Assembly (NCBI GenBank): GCA_003139545.1 | Contig: PLJC01000022.1 | Coordinates: forward strand, 44,960-108,959 | DNA from: Actinomycetota bacterium | GTDB lineage: Bacteria > Actinomycetota > Thermoleophilia > Gaiellales > Gaiellaceae | DNA: 64,000 nucleotides | Reading direction: 5' to 3' | In this document: positions 8,917-17,922 of the stretch, one piece after another | How positions within the stretch are numbered: position 1 is the stretch's first letter | Layout of the letters: each line of letters opens with the position of its first letter | Translations under genes and position numbers: made by a program | Notes under the pieces: generated by a model | What the model saw: the letters and a program-made list of their open reading frames with translations, nothing else | What the model was told of the DNA's origin: nothing | Databases searched by the model: none

Positions 8917-9270
8917 TCAGTGCTCGAGCCGCACGAGGAGTTCGTAGAAGCCGACCGCGATCGCCGCCGAGAGGGCGACGCAGATGCCGGCCACCGCGAG
9001 CCAGCGGGTGGCGCGCAGCCGTCCCGCTCCCCCGGCGCGCTCGAGCGTGCGCCGGATCTGGCCGCGGGCGCCGCGGGCGAGGAGGAGCGCCCCGAGGCTG
9101 AGCCCCATCCCGATGGGGATGGCCCACACGGCATCGAGGAGGTGGATCTTCCCCGTCTGCCGCGACAGCGCCACCGCGGCCGGCACCACGAGGACGCCGC
9201 ACAGCGCGGCGATCAGCGCGAGCGAGGCGCGGTGATTGGAGGGGCTATTGCTTGCGGTACGGCTTGCCAT
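8917..9270 (-). CDS. Small integral membrane protein
   Basis: 117 aa protein of unknown function. Three hydrophobic segments are visible (about residues 16-34 ALIAALCGVLVVPAAVAL, 44-62 AVWAIPIGMGLSLGALLL, 90-108 AVAGICVALSAAIAVGF), with a basic loop before the third. The ATG at 9268-9270 is the first sensible start. It lies 26 bases after the permease gene at 9297 in the same direction, so it probably belongs to the nucleoside transporter operon as its last gene. A longer reading frame in the same phase overlaps the permease antiphase and is not real. No family recognised. Confidence 0.65.
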   Translation of the reverse strand: MASRTASNSPSNHRASLALIAALCGVLVVPAAVALSRQTGKIHLLDAVWAIPIGMGLSLGALLLARGARGQIRRTLERAGGAGRLRATRWLAVAGICVALSAAIAVGFYELLVRLEH

Positions 9271-9296
9271 CGTCGACAGGGTAGGCGCAGCGGCGG

Positions 9297-10502
9297 CTAC
9301 TGCTTGACATACGGCTGTCCGTCGGCCGCCGGCGGGACGGAACGGCCGATCACGCCGGCGACGGCGATGAGCGTCAGGACGTACGGCAACACTTGGAAGA
9401 GCGTCGCCGCCGAGCTGGAGTAGACGGGCAGCCGGTAGGCCAATGCCGTCGAGAAGCCGAACAGCAGCGCGGCACCCCAGGCGCCAAACGGACGCCAGTT
9501 CCCGAAAATCATTGCGGCGAGGGCGATGAAGCCGCGACCCTCCGTCATGTTCTCGGTGAAGCTGCCGCCGCCGAAGCCGATCGAGAGGAACGCGCCGCCG
9601 AGCGCGGCCAGCATCCCGGAGACCACCACAGCCGCGTAACGCACCGCGTAGACGTTGATCCCGACCGTGTCGGCCGCGCGCGGATGCTCGCCGCACGCGC
9701 GAACCCGCAGGCCGATCGGCGTCTTGAACAGGATGAAGTACGACAGCGGTACGAAGGCGACCCCGACCCAGATGAGCAAGTTCAGGTCGCCGATCGCGGG
9801 CCCCAGATACGCCATGTGGTCGATGCCTGGAATGGCCACGTTGGGGACGGTCGACACGCCGGACGGGATGTTCTGATTGCCGTAGAGCTGCTCGAAGAAG
9901 TACCCGGTGACGCCGAGCGCGAGAAAGTTGATCGCCATCCCGCTCACGATCTGGTTCGCCCGCAGGTGGATCGACCAGTAGGCGTGCAGGAGCGCGAACA
10001 GGCCGCCCCCTGCGAGGGCGGCGAGGATGCCGACGACCCAGGTCCCACCCTTGTCGGCGCCGTAGACGCCCCAGAACGCGCCCATGAGCATCATTCCCTC
10101 GAGCCCGACGTTCACGACGCCGCTCCGCTCGGACACCATCCCGCCGAGCGCCCCAAAGGTGAGCGGCGTCGCGAACACGAACACCTGCGCGACCAGGTCG
10201 GCGGCGAAGACGACGTGGAGGTTGCCGGAGCTCGACCGCGTGGCGAGCAGACCGAGCCCGAGGCCGATGACGCCCGACGCGATCGCGCCCCACCCGAGGC
10301 GGCGCGTGCCGCGCGTGACGGCCCACAGCCCGGCCGCGATCGCGAGGACGCCGATGAGGACGGGCACGAGCGGCGAGCGCACCGTGAAGGGCGGGAGCGC
10401 GCTCCAGAACGCGACGAGCCCGAGGATGCTCCCGGCAACGGCGATCGCCTTCGGTTGGAACGCCCAGTGCGTCTCCTGGAGCGGCTGCGCGTGGTTCGTC
10501 AC
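9297..10502 (-). CDS. Nucleoside ABC transporter permease (NupQ/COG1079 type)
   Basis: 401 aa polytopic membrane protein. The conserved core of the simple-sugar/nucleoside permease family is clear: TFGALGGMVSERSGVVNVGLEGMMLMGAF, then ANQIVSGMAINFLALG, GLRVRACGEHPRAADTVGINV and a glycine-rich SIGFGGGSFTENMTEGRGF segment. About 120 extra N-terminal residues add membrane segments. The GTG start overlaps the upstream permease stop as GTGA. Together with the second permease, the double ATPase and BmpA it forms a nucleoside (purine/deoxynucleoside) importer; exact substrate cannot be read from sequence. Confidence 0.9.
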   Translation of the reverse strand: MTNHAQPLQETHWAFQPKAIAVAGSILGLVAFWSALPPFTVRSPLVPVLIGVLAIAAGLWAVTRGTRRLGWGAIASGVIGLGLGLLATRSSSGNLHVVFAADLVAQVFVFATPLTFGALGGMVSERSGVVNVGLEGMMLMGAFWGVYGADKGGTWVVGILAALAGGGLFALLHAYWSIHLRANQIVSGMAINFLALGVTGYFFEQLYGNQNIPSGVSTVPNVAIPGIDHMAYLGPAIGDLNLLIWVGVAFVPLSYFILFKTPIGLRVRACGEHPRAADTVGINVYAVRYAAVVVSGMLAALGGAFLSIGFGGGSFTENMTEGRGFIALAAMIFGNWRPFGAWGAALLFGFSTALAYRLPVYSSSAATLFQVLPYVLTLIAVAGVIGRSVPPAADGQPYVKQ

Positions 10503-11722
10503 GCGGCAGCTGCCTCAGCTCGGCGTCTCGGTCGGAGCTTCCGGCGGGAGTTCCAGATGTAGAGGACGAAGACGTCGGCGCCGACGAACAGGACGATCAG
10601 CCCCTGGATCATCGAGGTCAGGTTGCCGGCAAGACTCGGATCGAAGACGCTCGGGTTCAGGCCGCGCGTCGTGCCGTACAGAAGGCCGCCGAAGAGGAAC
10701 GCCGCTATGCCCGTGCCGACCGCGGTGTTCCGGCCGAGCAGCGCGACCGCGATTCCGAGGAACCCGATCTGCGACGCCTGGACGTCGAGCACGCCGAACT
10801 GGAAGAGGTAGCCGAGCATGTCGAGTGCGCCCGCAAGGCCTGCGAACGCGCCCGAGATCGCCATCGCCTGGATGTACTTGCGCCTGACGTTGATGCCGCC
10901 GTATGCCGCTGCTTCGGGGTTGAAGCCGACCGCGCGCACCTCGTAGCCGAGCGTCGTCCGGTTCAGGATCAGCCAGAAGACGACGAGGGCCGCGATCGCG
11001 ACGAAGATCCCGTAGTCGAGGCCCTGCAGCACCGGGTTGCCCCAGAAGACCGGGATGTGCGCGCTCTGCACGACCGTCCCCGACTCCGGCGCCGCGGTGT
11101 TATAGGTGTTCTGCAGCGGGCCGCCCTGGCCGAACAGATACTGGCCGCCCCAGATCGCGATCCAGTTGAGCATGATCGTCGAGATCACCTCGTGCGCGCC
11201 GGTCGTCGCCTTCAGGAAGCCGGCGATGCCGGCCCACGCCGCTCCGGCAAACGCCGCCGCGCCGATCCCGAGCAGCACGTGCGGCAGCGTGGGCCAGCTC
11301 GCGAAGGAGACGCCGACCCAGTTGGCGACGATCAGGCCGACGAGGTACTGGCCTTGTCCGCCGATGTTGAAGAGCCCGCAGCGGAACGGGAACGCGACCG
11401 CGAGCCCCACGAGGATCAGCGTCGTCGTCGTGAGGAGCGTCTGGCTCAGGTTGAACGCGTCGAGGTTGACCGTGTTCGTGTTCCAGGGAATGTGGAAGAT
11501 CCAGTTGAAGCCGGCGCCGTCCCAGATGCCCCGGTAGGCCGTCAACGGGTTGTGTCCGGTCGCCGCGACGACGATGCCGCCCGCCAGAAACGCGAGCACC
11601 GCCGTCAGCACCGGCACGACCAAACCACCGGCGCGCTGCGCGACGCCGAGCCGCACGACGAAGTCGGTCGAAGGCTCCTGCTCGGGCGGCACGTTCGCGC
11701 TCGGCGTCGCCTGCTCGCTCAT
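10499..11722 (-). CDS. Nucleoside ABC transporter permease (NupP/COG4603 type)
   Basis: 407 aa. After a polar N-terminus of about 30 residues comes a hydrophobic core with the COG4603 landmarks: NPLTAYRGIWDGAG, FRCGLFNIGGQGQYLVG, GAHEVISTIMLNWIA and LGYEVRAVGFNPEAAAYGGIN. It ends with a very basic RRKLRPRRRAEAAAA tail on the cytoplasmic side. ATG start, overlapping the ATPase stop as ATGA. Partner of the preceding permease; both would contact one double ATPase. Confidence 0.9.
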   Translation of the reverse strand: MSEQATPSANVPPEQEPSTDFVVRLGVAQRAGGLVVPVLTAVLAFLAGGIVVAATGHNPLTAYRGIWDGAGFNWIFHIPWNTNTVNLDAFNLSQTLLTTTTLILVGLAVAFPFRCGLFNIGGQGQYLVGLIVANWVGVSFASWPTLPHVLLGIGAAAFAGAAWAGIAGFLKATTGAHEVISTIMLNWIAIWGGQYLFGQGGPLQNTYNTAAPESGTVVQSAHIPVFWGNPVLQGLDYGIFVAIAALVVFWLILNRTTLGYEVRAVGFNPEAAAYGGINVRRKYIQAMAISGAFAGLAGALDMLGYLFQFGVLDVQASQIGFLGIAVALLGRNTAVGTGIAAFLFGGLLYGTTRGLNPSVFDPSLAGNLTSMIQGLIVLFVGADVFVLYIWNSRRKLRPRRRAEAAAA

Positions 11723-13251
11723 GCGGCCTCCTTCCTGCCGCCGAGCATCTCCAGTCCGATCTCCTCCTCGCCGGCGCCGGCCGCGTGCTCGCCGACGATG
11801 CGTCCCTCGTACATGACGAGGATGCGGTCAGCGAGCGACAGCACCTCGTCGAGCTCGAGCGACACGAGCAGGATCGCGCGGCCCGCGTCGCGCTCGGCAA
11901 CGAGCCGCCGGTGCACGTACTCGATCGCGCCGACGTCGAGCCCGCGCGTCGGCTGCGCCGCAATCAGGGCGACCGGGTTGCGCGCGACCTCGCGCGCGAC
12001 GACGACCTTCTGCTGGTTGCCACCCGAGAGCGCCCGCGCAAGCGTGAGCGGGCCGCCGCCGCGGATGTCGAACTCCTTGATCAGACGCGCGGCCCGCTGC
12101 ACGAGGCGCGCGGGGTAGAGCCAGCCGCGCTTCGAATCCGGCGGCCTGTCGTAGTCGTGCAGGGCGATGTTCTCGGCGAGGTTGAACTCGAGCACGAGAC
12201 CACGCCGGTGGCGATCTTCCGGGATGTGCCCGATGCCGGCGTCGATCATCATCCGCGGCGTGAAGTGGCCCTCGAACTCGCGGCCCCTGACCGCCACGGT
12301 GCCGCTCGCGATCCGGCGGAGCCCGGTGATCGCCTCGACGAGCTCGGTCTGCCCGTTCCCGTCGACGCCGGCGATCGCGACGATCTCGCCGCGTCGCACG
12401 GTGAACGAGACGCCGCGCACCTTCTCGAGGTTGCGCTCGTCGACCACCTGGAGATCCTTCACCTCGAGCGCCACGTCTGTCGGCGACGCCGGTGCCTTGT
12501 CGACGCGCAGGAGCACCTCTCGGCCGACCATCATCCGCGCGAGGCCCTCTTCGGTCGCGCCTTGCCTGGAGACCGTGTCGATCCTCTTGCCGCGCCGCAG
12601 AACGGTGATGCGGTCGGCGATCTCGAGCACCTCGTTCAGCTTGTGCGTGATGAAGATGATGGACTTGCCGTCTGCCTGGAGGCTTCGCACGATCGCGAAG
12701 AGCTCGCCGGCCTCCTGCGGCGTCAGCACCGCCGTCGGCTCGTCGAGGATGAGGATCTCGGCGCCGCGATAGAGCGCCTTCAGGATCTCGACCCGCTGCT
12801 GCTGCCCGACGGTGATGCTCGAGACGAGCGCGGTCGGGTCGACCGCGAGGCCGAACTGCTGCGAGAGCTCCCGGACGCGCTCCTCGGCGCCGCGCTCGTC
12901 GAGCAACACACCGTCGCGCACCGGCTCGACGCCGAGGACGATGTTCTCCGCCACGGTCATGACCGGAATGAGCATGAAGTGCTGGTGCACCATGCCGATC
13001 CCCGACTCGATCGCGTCCTTCGCGGATGAGAACGAGACGTGCTTCCCGCCGACGAGGATTTCGCCCTCGTCGGGCTTCGTCAGCCCGTAGAGAATGTTCA
13101 TGAGCGTCGACTTGCCGGCACCGTTCTCGCCGAGCAGCGCGTGCACCTCACCGCGCCGCAGGTCGAAGTCGACGCGGTCGTCGGCGACGATCCCCGGGTA
13201 GCGCTTTGTGATGCCCTGCAGCTCGAGGACGCTGCCGCTCTCGTCCGCCAT
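11719..13251 (-). CDS. Nucleoside/sugar ABC transporter, double ATP-binding protein (NupO/COG3845 type)
   Basis: 510 aa protein with two fused ABC domains. The first has Walker A GENGAGKS (41-48), the signature SSITVGQQQRVEILKAL and Walker B ILILDEPTAVL. The second half has a degenerate Walker A (GVDGNGQTE) and signature LSGGNQQKVVVAREV, as usual for the rbsA/COG3845 class. I place the start at the ATG 13249-13251 (MADESG); the upstream in-frame extension overlaps a terminator hairpin and is not conserved. It is separated from bmpA by that terminator, so it is probably expressed at a lower level than the binding protein. Confidence 0.92.
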   Translation of the reverse strand: MADESGSVLELQGITKRYPGIVADDRVDFDLRRGEVHALLGENGAGKSTLMNILYGLTKPDEGEILVGGKHVSFSSAKDAIESGIGMVHQHFMLIPVMTVAENIVLGVEPVRDGVLLDERGAEERVRELSQQFGLAVDPTALVSSITVGQQQRVEILKALYRGAEILILDEPTAVLTPQEAGELFAIVRSLQADGKSIIFITHKLNEVLEIADRITVLRRGKRIDTVSRQGATEEGLARMMVGREVLLRVDKAPASPTDVALEVKDLQVVDERNLEKVRGVSFTVRRGEIVAIAGVDGNGQTELVEAITGLRRIASGTVAVRGREFEGHFTPRMMIDAGIGHIPEDRHRRGLVLEFNLAENIALHDYDRPPDSKRGWLYPARLVQRAARLIKEFDIRGGGPLTLARALSGGNQQKVVVAREVARNPVALIAAQPTRGLDVGAIEYVHRRLVAERDAGRAILLVSLELDEVLSLADRILVMYEGRIVGEHAAGAGEEEIGLEMLGGRKEAA

Positions 13252-13270
13252 CGCGACGATTCTACGCCCC

Positions 13271-13304
13271 TGAAAAGAAGGGGACGGGCATGACGCCCGT
13301 CCCC
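13271..13304 (-). terminator. Rho-independent terminator after bmpA
   Basis: On the minus strand a perfect 10-bp stem (GGGGACGGGC with GCCCGTCCCC, loop of five) is followed by TTCTTTTC. It lies 15 bases after the bmpA stop and before the ATPase gene of the same operon. Partial termination here would give excess binding protein over transporter, as in many solute-binding protein operons. Confidence 0.85.
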
Positions 13305-13319
13305 TCAACAGTCCCTACG

Positions 13320-14393
13320 TCAGTGCGTCGGACCCACGTGCGCGCCCGGCAGGAGGCCGAGCAGGTCGGAGCCCTTCGCAACCGGCACCTTGACCTTGCC
13401 GGAGATGAGCTTCGCCTTCAGCTGATTCATCTTCGTGATGAACCCCTTCGGCACCTTCGGGCTGATCTTGCCCACGCCCACGCCGTTGTTCTTCATGTCG
13501 AACAGCAGGTCGCTGCCGCCCTTGAACTGACCGGACTTCGCCTGCTTGTCCGCCGTGAAGATGCCCACGTCGATGCGCTTGAGGGCGCTCGTGAGCACGT
13601 TCTTCGCCAGGCTGTACTGGTCGACGTCGACGCCGATGCCCCAGATGCCGGCCCCTGCTGCCGCGTTCAGGGCGCCGATGCCGCAACCGCCGGCGACCTG
13701 GAACTCGACCTGCGAGCCCTGACCGATCTGGTCCTGCGCGACGGTCTTGCACTTGTCCTGCGCGACGAAGTCCTGCGAGTAGCCGACGAGCACCTTGACG
13801 CCCGGATCGGCCAACTTCGCACAGTAGTTGTACCCGACGATGTAATCGTCGACCGCCGGGATCTCGATGCCGCCGACGGCGCCGATGACCTGCTTGCCGC
13901 CCTTCGCCTTCGCCATCTCACCTGCGAGATAGCCGACGAGACAACCGGACTGGTTCGACGCGTAGACGAGACCCTCGATGTTCTTGACGCTCTTCGCCTT
14001 CGCGAAGTCCGCGCCCTTGACCGAGTCGTCGGTGATCGTGAAATCGACGTTCGGGAACTGCGAGGCCACCGTCGAGAGCGTCGGCGCGAGCAGGTACCCC
14101 GCCGCGGAGACGATGTTTGCGCCCTCGCGGACCATGGTCGTCAGGTTCGGCAGGTAGTCCGAGCTCGAGTTCGACTGGATCTCGAGCGTCTTGATGCCGA
14201 GCTGCTTGCCGGCGCGCTTCAGACCGGCCAGCTGACCCTCGTTGAAGCCTTTGTCGTTGAACTTGCCGATGTCGCTGACGAGCGCCGCCGTGAACGTGGC
14301 ATGAGCCTTCGCAGGAGCCGCAGTTCCGCTTCCGGCGAGAACGAGCCCCGCGAGCAGCGCCACAGCCGCCGCGACGAGCAGTGATTTCTTCAC
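13320..14393 (-). CDS. BmpA-family nucleoside-binding protein
   Basis: 357 aa extracellular solute-binding protein of the basic membrane protein/PnrA family, which captures purine nucleosides. After KKSLLVAAAVALLAGLVLAG comes a likely signal-peptidase I site near TAAPAKAHA; there is no lipobox cysteine. Family landmarks: DIGKFNDKGFNEGQLAGL, GYLLAPTLSTVA, SGCLVGYLAGEMAK and WGIGVDVDQ. The start is GTG at 14391-14393 with AGGAGG at the correct distance; an in-frame extension further upstream lacks support. First gene of the nucleoside importer operon, divergent from a P450. Confidence 0.92.
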   Translation of the reverse strand: MKKSLLVAAAVALLAGLVLAGSGTAAPAKAHATFTAALVSDIGKFNDKGFNEGQLAGLKRAGKQLGIKTLEIQSNSSSDYLPNLTTMVREGANIVSAAGYLLAPTLSTVASQFPNVDFTITDDSVKGADFAKAKSVKNIEGLVYASNQSGCLVGYLAGEMAKAKGGKQVIGAVGGIEIPAVDDYIVGYNYCAKLADPGVKVLVGYSQDFVAQDKCKTVAQDQIGQGSQVEFQVAGGCGIGALNAAAGAGIWGIGVDVDQYSLAKNVLTSALKRIDVGIFTADKQAKSGQFKGGSDLLFDMKNNGVGVGKISPKVPKGFITKMNQLKAKLISGKVKVPVAKGSDLLGLLPGAHVGPTH

Positions 14394-14489
14394 AAACCCT
14401 CCTAAGACCGAATAGTTGGTATCCCTCCGATTCAAGGACGAGTCTAACCCGGAGAAGTTTGGGAGTCGAGAGGGGCCTTCGTTACGCGC

Positions 14490-14495
14490 TAGCGT
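14490..14495 (+). promoter_or_regulatory. -10 element of the P450 gene
   Basis: TAGCGT matches TANNNT and lies exactly seven bases before the GTG start at 14503, predicting a leaderless mRNA. There is no ribosome binding site before that GTG. No clear -35 was found. Confidence 0.45.
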
Positions 14496-14502
14496 AGTAA
14501 CC

Positions 14503-15726
14503 GTGACCGTCGCCGGGCCGCGAGAGCTCCCTTTCGACCTCACGGACGACCGGTTCATCGCCGATCCCTATCCGGGCCTGAGTGCGCTTCGCGAGGCTGC
14601 CCCGCTCGTCTACGACGAGCGCCTGGGCCGCTGGTTCGTCACCCGCCACGCCGACGTCCGTGCGTGCCTCCGGGACAAGCGCCTCGGTCGCAACTTCCGC
14701 CACGTCGGCAGCGACGCGGAGTTCCACGCCGAGCCTCTGAACCCCTCCTGGGCCGAGTTCTGGGCGAGCGAGCGCTGGAGCCTCCTCTGGCTCGAGCCGC
14801 CCGAGCACACGCGTATCCGGAAGCTCGTCGCCGCGGCGTTCACGCCGCGCGCGGTCGAGAGCATGCGCGACCCGGCGACACGCCTCGCGCGCACGTTGCT
14901 CGAGAACCTCGGCGAGGAGTTCGATCTGCTCTACGACTACGCGCAGCCGTATTCGATCACCCTCATCTGCGAGCTGCTGGGCGTGCCGACCGACCGCCAT
15001 CGCGATCTCCTCGACTGGTCGCACGCAATTGTGAAGATGTACGAGTTCGACACGACCGAAGCGCAGGCGGTCGCGGCGAACGATGCGGCGCGCGAGTTTC
15101 GCACCTACGTCCTGGGGCTGATCGAAGAGCGCCGCGCCGATCCGCACGACGACATGGTGAGCGGGCTCGTGCAGGCGCGGGTCGACGGCGAGCGGCTCTC
15201 AGACGACGAGATCGTCTCGACCGTGGTCGTGCTCCTGAACGCAGGCCACGAGGCAACGGTGAACACCATCGGCAACGGCTTCCGCGCGCTCTCCGCGCAT
15301 CCGGACGAGTGGCGGCGACTTGTCTCGGGCGAGGTGTCGGCCGCGCAGGCGATCGAGGAGCTGATCCGCTGGGACCCGCCGTTGCAGCTGTTCGAGCGCT
15401 GGGTGCTCGAGGACGACGTCGAGATCGCAGGAGCGCCTGTGCCGCGAGGCGAGAAGCTCGCCCTCCTCTTCGGCTCGGCCAACCGCGACCCGCGCGTCTT
15501 CGCAGATTCCGATCGGCTGGACATCGCACGCGCGAACGCGGCCGAGCACATCGGCTTCGGCGGCGGCATCCACGTCTGCATCGGCGCGCCGCTCGCGCGC
15601 ATCGAGCTCGCCGCGAGCCTCGAGGCGCTCGCAGAGCTCTGCCCCACGCTCCACCTCGTCGAGCAGCCGGAGCGCGTACCGGCGTTCGTCATCCGAGGCT
15701 TCGAGTCCGTGCGCGTCGCCCGCTGA
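14503..15726 (+). CDS. Cytochrome P450
   Basis: 407 aa bacterial class I-type P450 monooxygenase. The I-helix oxygen-binding stretch is LLNAGHEATVNTIGN, the ExxR motif is EELIR, and the heme loop FGGGIHVCIGAPLAR holds the axial Cys at about residue 359. Substrate is unknown; no ferredoxin or reductase gene is adjacent. GTG at 14503 is preferred because it follows a TANNNT box by seven bases and gives the usual length; an in-frame start 87 bases upstream would lie over the bmpA leader. It converges on ftsK with four bases between stops. Confidence 0.92.
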   Translation: MTVAGPRELPFDLTDDRFIADPYPGLSALREAAPLVYDERLGRWFVTRHADVRACLRDKRLGRNFRHVGSDAEFHAEPLNPSWAEFWASERWSLLWLEPPEHTRIRKLVAAAFTPRAVESMRDPATRLARTLLENLGEEFDLLYDYAQPYSITLICELLGVPTDRHRDLLDWSHAIVKMYEFDTTEAQAVAANDAAREFRTYVLGLIEERRADPHDDMVSGLVQARVDGERLSDDEIVSTVVVLLNAGHEATVNTIGNGFRALSAHPDEWRRLVSGEVSAAQAIEELIRWDPPLQLFERWVLEDDVEIAGAPVPRGEKLALLFGSANRDPRVFADSDRLDIARANAAEHIGFGGGIHVCIGAPLARIELAASLEALAELCPTLHLVEQPERVPAFVIRGFESVRVAR

Positions 15727-15730
15727 AGGC

Positions 15731-17881
15731 CTACGAGCGCTGGACGAGCGCCGACTCGTCGACGAGCACGCGGCGAGGCTTCGAGCCTTCGTAGCCGGAG
15801 ATGATCCCCCGTCGCTCGAGCATGTCGATCAGCCGGCCGGCGCGCGTGTAGCCGACCCGGAGGCGCCGCTGGATGAGCGAGACGGACGCGGTCTGCGTCT
15901 GGACGACGATCTCGATCGCCCGGTCGAGCAGCGGGTCGTCGTCGGGGTCGAACTCGCCGTGAGCGCCATCGTCCGTGGGATCGGCGAACACCTCGGGAAG
16001 TTCGAGATAGCCCTTGTCCAGCTCCTGCTCCCGCTGCCGAGTCTGCTCGACGACGAGCGCGATCTCCTCCTCGGAGACGTATGCGCCCTGGACGCGCTGG
16101 AGCCGCGACGTCCCGAGCGGCTTGAAGAGCATGTCGCCCTGGCCGAGCAGCGCCTCGGCGCCGTTCGTGTCGAGGATGACGCGCGAGTCCGTCTGCGACG
16201 ACACGGCGAACGCGATCCGCGACGGCACGTTGGCCTTGATCATGCCGGTGATGACGTCGACGGACGGACGCTGCGTCGCGAGTACGAGGTGGATGCCGAC
16301 GGCGCGCGACTTCTGCGCCAGCCGGATGACGGCGTCCTCGACCGCCTGCGGCGCCACCATCATCATGTCCGCGAGCTCGTCGATCACCACGAGCAGGTAC
16401 GGGAGCGTCGGCTCGCCCCGCTGGCGGAACGCGCGGTTCGCCTCGTTCAGGTTGCGGGCGCGCACGGACGAGAGCCGCTCGTAGCGTCGCTCCATCTCGG
16501 CGAGGCAGTTGGCGAGCACCGCCGCCGCCTCCTTCGGGCTCGAGACGACCGGGGTCAGCAGATGCGGAATCGACTCGTAGTGGTTGAGCTCGATCCGCTT
16601 CGGATCGATGAGGATCATGCGCACCTCGTCGGGCGTCGAGCGCAGCAGGATCGACGTCAGCAGCGCGTTGATGCAGCCGGACTTGCCCGAGCCGGTCGTC
16701 CCGGCGATGAGCAGGTGCGGCATGCGCGCGAGATCGGTCCAGACCGCGGTGCCGGAGATGTCCTTGCCGAGCCACACCGACAGCGGGCTTGCCGTCGCCG
16801 GCAGGTCGTCGAAGATGTCGCCGAGCGTGACGAGGTTCGGCGAAAGGTTCGGCAGCTCGACGCCGACCGCCTGCTTGCCCGGGATGGGCGCGAGGATGCG
16901 AATCTCCGTCGTCGCCAGCGCGTAGGAGAGGTCGTCCTTCAGGCCCGCAACCTTCGACACCTTCGTGCCGGGCGCGAGCTGCAGCTCGAAGCGCGTCACA
17001 CGCGGCCCCGAGATCTGCCCGATGACCGTCGCGTCGACGCCGAAGTGCGCGAGCGTCGTCACGAGAAGCTCGGCGACGCGGGCCGAGCTCTCCTCCGACG
17101 CGCCCGGCTTCTCGGGGCTGCGGTTGAGGACGCTGCGATCCGGCAGCTTGTACTCGGCATGCTCGGTGGTGACGTCCTCGAAGAGCTGCTCCTGGTGCAC
17201 CACGAGCGGCTCGGGCTCGAAGCTCATCAGCGGCGCCGGCGCCAACGCCTCGGTGACGACGTCCGGATAGGCCTCCTCCGCGTCGACGATCGGCTGCGTC
17301 TTCTTCGGGCGAGCCGCGCGTTCGAGTGCGGGCGCAACGGCCCGCCGCGGCCGGCGGGCGCGGGTCGCCGCCAATCGCATCTGCCGATGCGAGCCGCGCA
17401 GCATGGCGCCGAGCGACGCGCCGGAGAGAAGCAGGGCGCCGACGAGGAGCAGGAACGCGCCGAGGATCGTCGATCCCGTGACGCCGATCGCGACCCCGAC
17501 GGCGCCGCCGAGCACCTGTCCGAGGTAGCCGCCCTGGTCGCGGCCGAGCGCAATCATGAGCCCGAAGGCGAGGACGACGAGACCGGCGCGGAAGGGGCGC
17601 ACGTCGACGAGCGCACTGCGCGCGACCATGAGGGAGCCGAGCGCGACGAGGAGAACCGGCAAGACCCATGAGGCGCCGCCGATGAGGGATTCGAAACCGT
17701 TCACCAGGGCGTGGCCGACCCAGCCCCCGTTCCAACCGGCGTACCGGACGCTGCCGAGGAAGGCGCCGAACGCGACGACGCCGAGGCCCCACAGCTCGGG
17801 GTAGCGCTTGACGAGGCCGTGCGGGATCGACCGCTTCTTCTTCGCGGGCGTGCGCCGTCGGGTGCGCTTGGCAGGCGCCAT
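15731..17881 (-). CDS. ftsK: DNA translocase FtsK/SpoIIIE
   Basis: 716 aa. Four membrane segments occupy about residues 30-165, followed by a variable linker, the alpha/beta motor and a C-terminal gamma winged helix. Walker A is GTTGSGKS (about 392-399), Walker B LLVVIDELADMM; the gamma domain reads AIEIVVQTQTASVSLIQRRLRVGYTRAGRLIDMLE. It pumps chromosomal DNA through the division septum and activates XerCD at dif. ATG start. The protein lacks the very long linker of E. coli FtsK and resembles the short Gram-positive form. Confidence 0.96.
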   Translation of the reverse strand: MAPAKRTRRRTPAKKKRSIPHGLVKRYPELWGLGVVAFGAFLGSVRYAGWNGGWVGHALVNGFESLIGGASWVLPVLLVALGSLMVARSALVDVRPFRAGLVVLAFGLMIALGRDQGGYLGQVLGGAVGVAIGVTGSTILGAFLLLVGALLLSGASLGAMLRGSHRQMRLAATRARRPRRAVAPALERAARPKKTQPIVDAEEAYPDVVTEALAPAPLMSFEPEPLVVHQEQLFEDVTTEHAEYKLPDRSVLNRSPEKPGASEESSARVAELLVTTLAHFGVDATVIGQISGPRVTRFELQLAPGTKVSKVAGLKDDLSYALATTEIRILAPIPGKQAVGVELPNLSPNLVTLGDIFDDLPATASPLSVWLGKDISGTAVWTDLARMPHLLIAGTTGSGKSGCINALLTSILLRSTPDEVRMILIDPKRIELNHYESIPHLLTPVVSSPKEAAAVLANCLAEMERRYERLSSVRARNLNEANRAFRQRGEPTLPYLLVVIDELADMMMVAPQAVEDAVIRLAQKSRAVGIHLVLATQRPSVDVITGMIKANVPSRIAFAVSSQTDSRVILDTNGAEALLGQGDMLFKPLGTSRLQRVQGAYVSEEEIALVVEQTRQREQELDKGYLELPEVFADPTDDGAHGEFDPDDDPLLDRAIEIVVQTQTASVSLIQRRLRVGYTRAGRLIDMLERRGIISGYEGSKPRRVLVDESALVQRS

Positions 17882-17908
17882 GGAGTGGTGTTCGTGCGCC
17901 TGCGTGCC

Positions 17909-17914
17909 TATCCT
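17909..17914 (+). promoter_or_regulatory. -10 element of the hydrolase-cyclase gene
   Basis: TATCCT (TANNNT) ends eight bases before the ATG at 17923, and no Shine-Dalgarno sequence lies between them, which suggests a leaderless or near-leaderless transcript. It lies in the 41-base gap divergent from ftsK. Confidence 0.4.
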
Positions 17915-17922
17915 CCCGACGG

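Noticed and set aside
8900..8920. Palindrome before the small membrane gene read as a simple terminator
   Set aside because: The flanks form matched 34-base inverted ends with a core shared by another element, so a mobile repeat explains more of the sequence; termination may be a secondary role.
13252..13308. An N-terminal extension of the double ATPase gene
   Set aside because: It would translate through the bmpA terminator hairpin and has no similarity to the family.
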